DNA of 37,088 bases from an uncultured Alphaproteobacteria bacterium (lineage in GTDB: Bacteria > Pseudomonadota > Alphaproteobacteria > HIMB59), in NCBI GenBank assembly GCA_902509695.1, contig CABWYP010000008.1:1-37088 (forward strand), given 5' to 3'. The translations under genes were made by a program, and so were the position numbers. The notes beneath the pieces were generated by a model that saw only the letters and a program-made list of their open reading frames with translations, had not been told where the DNA came from and ran no database searches. The first letter of the stretch is position 1, and each line of letters begins with the position of its first letter. This document shows, in pieces, positions 19,201 to 24,181 of the stretch.

Positions 19201-22153
19201 TTCGCAAGATGATGCACTTTATGATGACACGGATGCTGATGACTCAGACTCTTTGACAGTTACCGGAATTGCACCAAGTGGTGGTTCGACATCTACTGTT
19301 TCTGAGGGTAGCACTTATGCAAGTGGAGGGACAACAGTCACAGGAACTTATGGAACACTTATTATAGGTGCTGATGGATCTTATACTTATACAGCCGATC
19401 AAGACGCAGCTGACGATTTAGATTTAAATGATACTGCAACAGACGTTTTCACTTACACAGTTTCAGACGGAGCGAATACAACTACGGCAACCATTACGAT
19501 CACTGTCACAGGTATTAATGACGACCCAGTTGCTCAAAATGACGTGGGTGTCATCGCAGAAGATAGCACTTTAACCGTTGCAAATGGCGCCAATGCTAAT
19601 GTTTCGGGCACATATGATGCCACAGGAGAGCACTCCGGTGATGTGATTGACACAAGTTCCAGTTCTCATACCGACAGCGATGCTGATGACTCAGCTACTT
19701 TAACAATTACTCATATTAAAAAGAGTGGCGGGTCTAACTCTACAGTCTCTTCTGGAAGCTCTTATAATAGCAGTGGAACTTCAGTGACCGGTACTTATGG
19801 TACTTTGACAATTGGAGCTGATGGATCGTATACTTATGCTGCTACTGAGTCCGCAGCTGATGATCTTGATGTGGGAGATGAAGTCACGGATGTTTTCACT
19901 TACACACTTTCTGATGGCACAGAAACTACTACGGCAAACATTACCATAACAGTTATTGGCATCAATGATGATCCTACCGCTGTTAACGATACAGACAGTG
20001 TTACTGAGGATGAAAGGGTTACAAAAAGAGGAACCCAAGATGATGTTCTGAATGATGATACTGACCCAGATGATAGTGCCAGTTTAGTTGTAACAAACAT
20101 TTCTCATACCAATGGCAATAGCGATACTGTTTCTTCTAGCACGACTTTTGCTACTGGCACAACTGTCGTTGGTACTTACGGAACACTTACAATAGGAGCT
20201 GATGGTTCTTATACTTATATAGCTGATCAAGATGCAGCTGATAGTATTGCTGATGGTTCTAGTGAAACGGATGTCTTTACTTACACAGTTTCAGATGGCA
20301 ATGGCGGTACAGACACTGCTACTTTAACAATTACAGTTAGTGGATCAGACAATGAAGTGGTGGCTGTAACGGATACAGGAGCCGTTGATGCAAGTAGTAC
20401 TCTCTCCAAGGGCGTTACAAGCGCTGGTCTTCTGTCCAACGACACAGATAACGGCAGTGCTGCACTTGATGTAGGTGAGGCTTCAGTCAGTGCTATTCGC
20501 ACTGGAAGAGAAAATAGTACTGGCACCAGCGGTACAATTGGTTCAACGTTAGTAGGTACTTACGGTACCTTGACTCTTAACTCTGATGGTACTTATACAT
20601 ACGCCGCAACTACTGCTGCTGCGGATGCGCTAGCGCCTTTGGAGACTGCTGTAGATTATTTTACTTATACCATTACAGATGGCACTAGCACCGATACAGC
20701 AGAACTTAGAATTACAGTTACAGGTGTTAACAACGCCCCTACTTCTACAAGCCCTCCAACTATTAATGCTGCTGAAAATCAAAGAATTATCATACAAACC
20801 AAGACTTTTTTTGATGACCCTGACCCTAAAAATAACACATTTGGTCAGCTAACTTATTCTACTAGTGGGCTTCCGGCGGGTCTTAAAATTAACGACGCGG
20901 GAAGAGTAACGGGTCGATTAGAAGAAGGAACCTATACTTTTACTGTAACTGCAACTGACGGAGGCAATCTTTCAACACAACAGACATTTACAATTGTCGT
21001 TGGTAAACCTGGAAAACCAGGTGAAGAAAAACCTGCTCCTATACGAGTTACCCCTAAAACTTTTGATGATGCTGTAGCAAATAAAGTAGTTGTTTTCCAA
21101 GAAGCAACAGAGCAAGTAGAATTTAATATGGAAACTCTAGAAGTAGGAAGTTCTTTAGAGTCCATTGTTAAAGAATATTCTTTTAATGGCGGCATGAAGG
21201 TTATTGACGTTGCTGTTGAGGACTTAAATATTGATCAAAGTGGACGTATTGGAGTTCAAGAAGATACAATTTTAGGCTTTGCTATCGGTGATGATTATAG
21301 ACTAAGCGTGAAACAATATACCGGAACTTTAGAAGATGGATCTTCATTGCCTGAATGGGTAAGAGTAGATCCTTCAACTGGACAAACACTTGTTCAATTC
21401 CCAGATAATGTATATTCCATCGATGTCAAAGTCATAGCCATTGATAAGGATAATACCACAAGAGAAATTAACGTAACTTTAGATAAGGGTGCTGTAAGCC
21501 AAGATAAATCACTTAAGCGAGACTTAAAACCTTTTGTAGATCGAAGCGCATCATTGAAGACAGAGGTTGTAGTTGATGACAAAGGCCAAGTAATACTTGG
21601 TGCATCAAACGGTGAATTAAATGATGCTAATCGTTCTGCTAATCTCAATGGTACTAATTTATTAAATTCTGAAAATGAGAATTCTAGTGATGAGCCACAG
21701 TCGTCAAATATAGACAATGATTTAGAATCTTCTGCAGCCATGAAATTAGCATCAGTGGCAAGAGAAGGAAATTCTGTCAAAGTCAAAATCAATGATGGGA
21801 ACAGCAACAACGTTACTCAATACAGCCTCAAAATGGCAAATCAAGATAACAACCCTCGAGCTGGGCAAATACCTAATTGGGTACAAATTGATTCTCAAAC
21901 TGGTGAAATTCAGGCCCAACCTCCAGAAAATGTTGATAGTATTTCACTTCAAATTCTAGCGGAAGATGATGATGGGACTATCAGAACCTTGGATATAGAG
22001 GTTGATTTTACTTTAGATGACTTATCTTTGAATATTGACCAACCTAATTCTGATGGAAAAATTGTTGAGTTTGCTTCCCTTCAGGACCAAATCAATTTAG
22101 AATTTGAGGGGTATGAAAATTATGGCGATAAATTTACTAAAGCTACTAGTTAG
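7283..22153 (+). CDS. Giant LEPR-motif/DUF4347/VCBS-repeat surface protein (4956 residues)
   Basis: This is a very large, acidic, Asp/Ser/Thr/Gly-rich protein, probably exported and surface-bound or released. No classical signal peptide is seen. Instead residues 39-49 read LEPRIMFDGAA, a motif known from the N-termini of other very large bacterial proteins. Residues about 88-240 match DUF4347, with HIIGHASAG (H144) and FYGCNLAQG (C187). Residues about 250-460 are unrecognised. Residues 462 to about 4485 hold 23 VCBS-type Ig-like repeats, three of which carry an inserted block of five propeller-like blades. Three cadherin-like modules follow near 4486-4575, 4655-4740 and 4830-4915. There are no RTX nonapeptides. 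The frame is intact over 14.9 kb. The C-terminus overlaps the next adaptor gene. Function as an adhesin or surface binder is inferred from the repeats. Confidence 0.9.
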   Translation: MKLGLISLYYSACKIIGEVGDISLSKDNKTYSQLHIQLLEPRIMFDGAAVYAASEAIDLLDDQQSASRDNSSLSSDLNSVIENPNSRKEIVFIDSGVDDYQTIVNAIDSSKSIYLIDANDNGFLKMQNILQDQSSIDAVHIIGHASAGQVVLGNSILNADTISSFSNTLQSIGNSLTQDGDLLFYGCNLAQGEQGKLLLQQIGNITQADIAASDDITGQGGDWELEHNYGIVETNGIEVVDYNSSLLQTGISSLNGFVENTGTNLRAGTSAGSHASSASNHSDGYKPYVIAYERTVTSGTYSFYKTNNTSSGFEENDNGVRTAGPNINSGTTSYNASSDPMNVYLVYASENSGRNTTRSVTFEGEIKGVWFNMDNIVSYSGVSKSGATYHTESQHGSGGQNAYSTEKLKWNWGTNININSKPNHKSDWFGVDTDSNTLYIGFNNGANHGDTIRVFTDAGGAAPVARNDYGWVNEDSTLTVSNGANANVSGSYDASGEHTGDVINTSSSSYADTDADGDTLTVTAVRLGSSEGSGTSGSVGSALTGTYGQLTLNSNGSYTYVANRSAADALDAGDTAYDYFNYTVSDGTETDTAVIRIAVLGLNDDITAVNDYGVVTEDATLTVTNGESHTNSGSYDTHGEHSGDISANDTDADASSTSTITAIRTGSSEGSGTSGSIGSALTGTYGQLTLNANGSYTYVANQSAADALDVGDSVWDFFNYTVSDGTDTDTALIQIKVLGANDTPVAQNDEGLIAEGSTLSVSNGANANVSGSYDATGEHTGDVMDTSSSSHSDSDADASASLSITGIRTGQESGSGTSGSVGSSLTGTYGALTINANGSYSYAANSSISGLGSGDTVIDYFTYTVSDGSATDTAQLKITVIGVGNTAPVARNDVGVIEEDSTLSVSDGANANETGGSYNATGEHSGDVINTSSTTHYDTDADGDTLTVTAIRLGSSEGSGTAGTVGQALTGTYGQLTLNANGSYSYVANQTAADALDAGDSVTDSFNYTISDGTATDIGTITITVLGINDAPVAQNDVGVIAEGSTLTVANSANANVSGSYDATGEHSGDVIDTSSSSHTDSDADASSSLSITHIKLSGGSNSTVASSSSYNSNGTSITGTYGTITIGADGSYTYAATTDATDALDAGESATDTFVYTLSDGTAITTANITITVLGANDGPVAQNDTGTVNEDATLTVSDGDGTSTVAGASYVDSISTHSLGNASMTSPQDVKFNNDGTKMFVAADGGDAIVEYTLSTGYDISTASYDSSFGIWTQDRNPRALAFNNDGTKMFVVGVTGQDINEYHLTTGFDVSTASYDSRFSVSSQENDPNGLAFNSDGTKMFVSGDGTGDAVNEYTLSTGFDVSTASYDSKFSTLSQDTSSQGLAFSNDGKKMFVAGNTGDDINEYTLSTGFDVSTASFVGSFDVSSQGTQPTGITFNNDGTKMFITDSSGSLGSHSVDEYTLTTPFSLVDVSGEHTGDVIDSSNTSTRDTDVDVETLTVTAVRLGSSEGSGTAGSVGSALTGTYGQLTLNSNGSYTYVANQTAADALDAGDSVTDSFNYTVSDGTATDTAVITITVLGINDTPTAQNDVGVIVEDGTLTVTNGANATLDGSYDATGENSGDLMDTSSSSHSDSDSDASASLSITQIKKNGGSNSSVASGSSYNSSGTQVTGTYGTLTIGADGSYTYAATQDAADPLDAGDTATDVFVYTLSDGTATTTATLTITILGANDAPVAQNDTGTVNEDATLTVSNGGNAAIVAGASHDGSPYAIDEGSIRSLTFNNDGTTMFVVHASTPAVISKHALSTAFDITTASQSTTYDISSHTTSPRGLLFNNDGTKLYINSDQNSNKKIYEFSLSTAYDISSLSSPSSTVVSGQDGSPKGVAFNADGSKMFLIGDTGNTVHEYSLSSAFDTTTISYTSRSLDVSSKEVTPRGLSFNSTGTKLFITGQNSDEIHEYNLSTGFNLSTASYNGAFDMTGTVTKANDIVFNNDGTKVFIGQTGTNKIFSYSLSSPFSLVDITGENTGDVLHTSSSSNLDSDADDSASLTVTAIRTGSSEGSGTSGSIGSALTGSYGQLTIAANGSYSYVANQTAADALDAGDIVTDSFNYTVSDGTATDTAVITITVIGINDTPTAQNDVGVIVEDGTLTVANSANATLTGTYDATGENSGDLIDTSSSSHTDSDSDTSASLSITQIKKDGGSNSAVGIGSSYNSNGTQVTGTYGTLTIGADGSYTYAATQDAADVLDAGESATDVFVYTLSDDTATTTANLTITILGANDAPVANNDAGVIVEDGTLTVSNGSNANVTGNYDATGEHSGDVLDTSAASEDTDVDVETLTVTAIRTGSSEGSGTAGTVGSALTGTYGQLTLNANGSYSYVANQTAADALDAGDEAVDYFNYTVSDGTATDIAVISIKVLGVNDTPVAQNDVGVILAGNTLTVANSANANESGGSYNATGEHSGDVINTSSGSHQDSDADASASLTVTQIKKNGGSNSSVSSGSSYNSSGTSVTGTYGTLTIGADGSYTYAATADAADGIASGETANDVFIYTLSDGTETTTANITITILGENDSPIAQNDVGVIMEGSTLTVANSANANVSGSFDATGEHSGDVIDTSSSSHTDTDPDTSNTLTITHIKKDGGSNSTVSSGSSYNSSGTAVTGAYGTLTIGADGSYSYAAQSNISGFDAGETLTDTFTYTVSDGTATTTANIVITLLGDDGSSNNAPVAQNDVGVIAEDSTLTVANSANATLSGSYDATGENSGDVMDTSSSGHTDSDADGDSITVTQIRKSGGSDSTVSSGSSYNSSGTSVTGTYGTLVIGADGSYTYAADQSAADDLDAGDSVTDSFIYTISDGTATATATLTITVLGINDAPTAVNDTDSVNEDGTVTKTGAQDDVLTDDSDPDDSATLTVTAIQPSGGSSSNVSSGSTYDSSGTSVTGTYGTLIIGADGSYTYTADQSAADDLDAGDTVDDVFTYTVSDGTTTTTATITITVTGVNDTPVAQNDVGVIAEDSTLTVTNGANANVSGSYDATGEHSGDVMDTSSSGHTDSDADDSATLTITQIKKDGGSNSSVSSGSSYNSSGTSVTGTYGTLTIGADGSYTYVADQTAADALDAGDSADDVFVYTLSDGTATTTANITISVLGINDDPAAIDDTDSVSEDGTVTKTGSQDDVLNDDTDADDSSSLTVTAIQPSGGSSSNVSSGSTYDSSGTSVTGTYGTLIIGADGSYTYTADQSAADDLDAGDSANDVFTYTVSDGTTTTTATITITVNGINDTPVAQNDVGVIAEDSTLTVANGDNANVSGSYDATGEHSGDVIDTSSSSHTDSDADDSASLTITQIKKDGGSNSAVSSGSSYNSSGTSVTGTYGTLTIGADGSYTYVADQTAADALDAGDSANDVFVYTLSDGTATTTANITISVLGINDDPAAVDDTDVVSEGATVTKTGSQDDVLNDDTDADDSSSLTVTAIQPSGGSSSSVTSSSTYESNGTTVTGTYGTLTIGADGSYTYTANQDAADALDDSESATDVFTYTVSDGTSTDTATITITVNGSNDAPVARNDTGTVEEDATLTVSDGDNANAVSATSYVDGFSVSSQESNPQGFRFNNDGTKMFVIGSNGDDINEYTLSTGFDVSTASFVDSLDISSQETGPRDLAFNSDGTKMFVVGVQGDDVNEYTLSTAFDVSTSSFVDSKDISGQDGNPTGLAFNQDGTKMFIAGNAGDDVNEYTLSTGFDVSTASFVDSFSVSSQDAQPNGLTFNSDGSKMFVVGNQGNDINEYDLSLGFDVSTASFVGALDVSSQDSSPKAISFNHDGTKLFVLGSTNQSVFEYTLTSPFSLINVDAEHSGDVIDTSNTSSYDTDVDVETLTVTAVRLGSSEGSGTAGSVGSALTGTYGQLTLNSNGSYTYVANQSAADDLDAGDVVYDYFNYTVSDGDATDIAVITITVVGINDTPVAVNDTDSVNEDATVTKTGSQDDALYDDTDADDSDSLTVTGIAPSGGSTSTVSEGSTYASGGTTVTGTYGTLIIGADGSYTYTADQDAADDLDLNDTATDVFTYTVSDGANTTTATITITVTGINDDPVAQNDVGVIAEDSTLTVANGANANVSGTYDATGEHSGDVIDTSSSSHTDSDADDSATLTITHIKKSGGSNSTVSSGSSYNSSGTSVTGTYGTLTIGADGSYTYAATESAADDLDVGDEVTDVFTYTLSDGTETTTANITITVIGINDDPTAVNDTDSVTEDERVTKRGTQDDVLNDDTDPDDSASLVVTNISHTNGNSDTVSSSTTFATGTTVVGTYGTLTIGADGSYTYIADQDAADSIADGSSETDVFTYTVSDGNGGTDTATLTITVSGSDNEVVAVTDTGAVDASSTLSKGVTSAGLLSNDTDNGSAALDVGEASVSAIRTGRENSTGTSGTIGSTLVGTYGTLTLNSDGTYTYAATTAAADALAPLETAVDYFTYTITDGTSTDTAELRITVTGVNNAPTSTSPPTINAAENQRIIIQTKTFFDDPDPKNNTFGQLTYSTSGLPAGLKINDAGRVTGRLEEGTYTFTVTATDGGNLSTQQTFTIVVGKPGKPGEEKPAPIRVTPKTFDDAVANKVVVFQEATEQVEFNMETLEVGSSLESIVKEYSFNGGMKVIDVAVEDLNIDQSGRIGVQEDTILGFAIGDDYRLSVKQYTGTLEDGSSLPEWVRVDPSTGQTLVQFPDNVYSIDVKVIAIDKDNTTREINVTLDKGAVSQDKSLKRDLKPFVDRSASLKTEVVVDDKGQVILGASNGELNDANRSANLNGTNLLNSENENSSDEPQSSNIDNDLESSAAMKLASVAREGNSVKVKINDGNSNNVTQYSLKMANQDNNPRAGQIPNWVQIDSQTGEIQAQPPENVDSISLQILAEDDDGTIRTLDIEVDFTLDDLSLNIDQPNSDGKIVEFASLQDQINLEFEGYENYGDKFTKATS
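10904..11700 (+). repeat. Nested propeller-like block 1 (five about 48-residue blades)
   Basis: This block is inserted inside VCBS unit 6, between its opening strand (NEDATLTVSDGD) and its GEHTGDV segment, at about residues 1208-1473. Five tandem units share FNNDGTKMFVxGxxGxDxNEYxLSTGFDVSTASY, with a linking SSQxxxPxGLAF. The repeated DGTKMFV strand and the length resemble beta-propeller blades (NHL, lactonase or similar). No exact family is recognised. Confidence 0.75.
12560..13350 (+). repeat. Nested propeller-like block 2 (five blades, most diverged)
   Basis: This block sits inside VCBS unit 8 at the same point as in unit 6, at about residues 1760-2022. Five units are seen with FNNDGTTMFVV, FNNDGTKLYIN, FNADGSKMFLIG, FNSTGTKLFITG and FNNDGTKVFIG as core strands, ending in SPFSLVD as block 1 does. 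It is clearly more diverged from blocks 1 and 3, so the insertion is not simply a recent copy. Confidence 0.72.
18028..18805 (+). repeat. Nested propeller-like block 3 (five blades)
   Basis: This block sits inside VCBS unit 19, again between EEDATLTVSDGD and AEHSGDV, at about residues 3582-3840. The five units with FNNDGTKMFVIG, FNSDGTKMFVVG, FNQDGTKMFIAG, FNSDGSKMFVVG and FNHDGTKLFVLG are close to block 1. This suggests the whole VCBS-plus-propeller unit was duplicated within the gene. Confidence 0.75.
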
Positions 22154-22850
22154 TCTTTTTACAATTTTATTTTTGTATTCAACACAGGCTTACTCTCAAG
22201 ATAGAGAGTCAAGAGCATTAGTTGTTGCCTCACAAGAAGCCGTCTTGTCTAGTGAACTGGCAGCACGAATTGAAAATATTGCTGTGAAAGAAATGCAAAG
22301 ATTTAAAAAAGGCGACTTACTAATTAAGTTCGATTGTAGTTTGTACGAGGCTCAAAAAGATGTTGTAAGTGCAAATGCAAACAGCGCTTTAATTAAATTG
22401 AAAAGTGACGAGCAAATGTTGCAAATGAGATCTATTGGTAAATATGAATTAGAACTATCAATTTCAGAATATGAAAAAGCAAAATCAGAATTACTTATCG
22501 CTGAGCTTAATGTTGAAAGATGCCAAATTAATGCACCTTTTGACGGGGCTGTAGAGGAAGTTGTCGTGAACACTTATGAGACAATCCAACCCCAAGTAGA
22601 ATTAATGAAAATTATTCAAACAGACATATTAGAGTTAGAAATGGTAGTCTCCAGTGAATGGATTTCATGGTTGAAAATTGGCCATCCTATTAAAGTTTAT
22701 ATAGATGAAATTCAAAAAGAATTTAACGCCTCCATCAGTGGTATCGGAGCTAATGTGGATGCGGTGAGTCAGACTATCCAATTAAAAGGGACGATTACTG
22801 ATACAAGCCCCGCCCTTCTCCCTGGAATGAGTGGTCGCGTTGTATTTTGA
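22122..22850 (+). CDS. Small periplasmic adaptor (RND/HlyD-type membrane fusion protein)
   Basis: This is a periplasmic adaptor of about 242 residues. The N-terminal hydrophobic stretch LLKLLVSLFTILFLYSTQAYSQ is a signal peptide. The rest is a compact membrane-fusion-protein core: a lipoyl-like half (LSSELAARIENIAVKEMQRFKKGDLLIKFD), a short helical hairpin (about residues 70-135), the second lipoyl half (CQINAPFDGAVEEVVVNTYETIQ), and a barrel ending in TDTSPALLPGMSGRVVF. In-frame starts exist at 22104 (TTG), 22113 and 22122. GAGGGG lies ten bases before 22122 but only one base before 22113, so I take 22122. The gene overlaps the giant gene by 32 bases, implying translational coupling. It probably bridges the inner-membrane parts to the TolC-like channel. 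Confidence 0.85.
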   Translation: MAINLLKLLVSLFTILFLYSTQAYSQDRESRALVVASQEAVLSSELAARIENIAVKEMQRFKKGDLLIKFDCSLYEAQKDVVSANANSALIKLKSDEQMLQMRSIGKYELELSISEYEKAKSELLIAELNVERCQINAPFDGAVEEVVVNTYETIQPQVELMKIIQTDILELEMVVSSEWISWLKIGHPIKVYIDEIQKEFNASISGIGANVDAVSQTIQLKGTITDTSPALLPGMSGRVVF

Positions 22851-24181
22851 GCCAAGAACAATTAAATCGTTTATCTAGAATATTTTCCTTTGAAAAGAAG
22901 TTAAGGGAAGCACAATCGTTTGTTGAAATAAGATATACCGTAACCAATGAACTCCGAAGCATTGCCCCTTTTATGTATGCTTTTTTTGGAGCATGGGTTA
23001 CCCCCAATAAGTTTAAAATTGAAGCTATTTCTGATATAGCAGTAGTTGAGCAAACCTCCTCAACAACTACTCTAGCTCAAAAGATAATTCGTCAAAAATT
23101 AAAAGAGGGATCTCCTGAAACTCACACTTTCTCTTTGAGTAAAAACGACCTTATCCCAGCTCGAGATGAAAATCCCCTACCAAATCAATTTTTATGGGTG
23201 CCATGCTTATCTACCCAAAAGGGCCCACAGGCTGCTTTGCTATTAGTTCGTAATGAAGAATGGAGTGAGCAAGAAATAGAATACATCAGACATTTAAGTA
23301 ATTCCATAGGTCACGCCATGGGATCTCTCAAAGAGAACAATTTTTTCGAAACTGCAGCAAAGACGATTAAAAATACTTGGTTTCAGTTTATAGTATTGGC
23401 CGGAATTACAGCGAGTCTGTTTTATCCAGTTTCCTTATCAACAATTGGACAGGCTGAAATTGTGCCCAAAGACCCCAACGTTATCAATGCACCTATTGAT
23501 GGTGTCATCAAAGAGGTTTTTGTTGAAAATAACGATGAAGTATCTTTGAACCTCCCTCTCATCTCTTTTGAAAAGACTCAACTTCAAAACGATTATGACT
23601 TAGCAGAACAAGAGCTACGCGTGATTGAAACAGAATTATTGCAAGCTCGGCAGTCCTCATTTCAAAGTAAGGCTGATAAAGCACTCGTGAGTCAATTAGA
23701 GACTAAAATAAAGTTAGCTCAAGAAAACGCTAACTACAAAAAAATACTCTTAGAAAGATCTACAATATCCTCCCCAGCTCACGGGATAGCGGTTGTTAAG
23801 AATAAGTCTCTGTTATTGGGTAAGCCATTCAATATTGGAGAAACAATTATGGTTGTAGCAAAACCTTCTGATGTATTGGTAGAAATTTTAATGCCTGTCA
23901 AAGACTCCATCACTATTAAAAAAGATGCAAATATCAATGTCTTTTTAGACTCCGATCCAATGAATGTATTAAAAGCGAAAGTTATAAAATTTTCTTATGA
24001 GCCCGAAATAACATCTGAGAATTTATTGGCCTACAGAGTGACAGCTCAACTAGCAGAATCAAAAAACCCTCCTCGAATTGGACTTCGAGGGTCAGCTAAA
24101 ATTTTTGGAAATGAAGTCAAACTTTTTTTTTATCTTTTTAGAAAACCAATAATTTTTGTAAGACAGACATTTGGCTTATAA
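22847..24181 (+). CDS. GAF-domain HlyD-like inner-membrane adaptor
   Basis: This is a 444-residue adaptor with a cytosolic sensor. Residues about 20-160 look like a GAF domain (FLWVPCLSTQKGPQAALLLVRNEEWSEQEIEYIRHLSNSIGHAM). Residues 178-197 are a single membrane span, so the remainder is periplasmic. HlyD elements follow: AEIVPKDPNVINAPIDGVIKEVFVENNDEV (about 203-232), a coiled coil (245-300), then ISSPAHGIAVV and a barrel to about 415. The end KLFFYLFRKPIIFVRQTFGL is hydrophobic. The start is TTG at 22847, overlapping the previous stop (TTGA); the next in-frame Met is residue 43, too deep in the domain. It abuts the M50 gene with no gap. GAF domains bind small ligands in other proteins, so ligand-gated export is possible but unproven. 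Confidence 0.83.
   Translation: MSQEQLNRLSRIFSFEKKLREAQSFVEIRYTVTNELRSIAPFMYAFFGAWVTPNKFKIEAISDIAVVEQTSSTTTLAQKIIRQKLKEGSPETHTFSLSKNDLIPARDENPLPNQFLWVPCLSTQKGPQAALLLVRNEEWSEQEIEYIRHLSNSIGHAMGSLKENNFFETAAKTIKNTWFQFIVLAGITASLFYPVSLSTIGQAEIVPKDPNVINAPIDGVIKEVFVENNDEVSLNLPLISFEKTQLQNDYDLAEQELRVIETELLQARQSSFQSKADKALVSQLETKIKLAQENANYKKILLERSTISSPAHGIAVVKNKSLLLGKPFNIGETIMVVAKPSDVLVEILMPVKDSITIKKDANINVFLDSDPMNVLKAKVIKFSYEPEITSENLLAYRVTAQLAESKNPPRIGLRGSAKIFGNEVKLFFYLFRKPIIFVRQTFGL

Larger units (their letters stand above)
8666..20735 (+). repeat. Array of 23 VCBS-type repeats inside the giant gene
   Basis: Each unit begins with a line like TPVAQNDVGVIAEDSTLTV, runs through an Asp-rich loop (DTDADGD, DSDADDS) likely to bind calcium, then GTYGTLTIGADGSYTYAA, AADALDAGD, FxYTVSDGT and TITVLGIND. 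Counting the xPxAxND openings gives 23 units. Two main classes are visible. A longer one contains the NANVSGSYDATGEHSGDV segment, and a shorter one (DDTDSVSEDGTVTKTGSQDDVL) alternates with it in the later part (units 14-18, 20-22). Protein identity between some units is very high although synonymous codons differ. Confidence 0.92.

Noticed and set aside
8666-20735. CRISPR-like or satellite repeat array
   Set aside because: The periodicity is about 300-500 bases, in frame, with diverged synonymous sites; it is a protein-domain array, and no cas genes are present.
7500-21810. Many open frames on the opposite strand and other frames within the giant gene
   Set aside because: They follow the periodic repeat sequence, lack ribosome sites and recognisable domains, and repeat with the VCBS units, so they are shadows of the real frame.
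7283-22153. RTX toxin/adhesin with standard type 1 secretion
   Set aside because: No GGxGxDxUx nonapeptides and no exporter ATPase nearby. The Asp-rich motifs are those of VCBS/cadherin-like repeats.
23221-23226. Further GGGCCC copies inside coding regions (also near 15966)
   Set aside because: They lack the AAAAT spacer and the second arm and lie in codons, so they are not counted with the operator sites.
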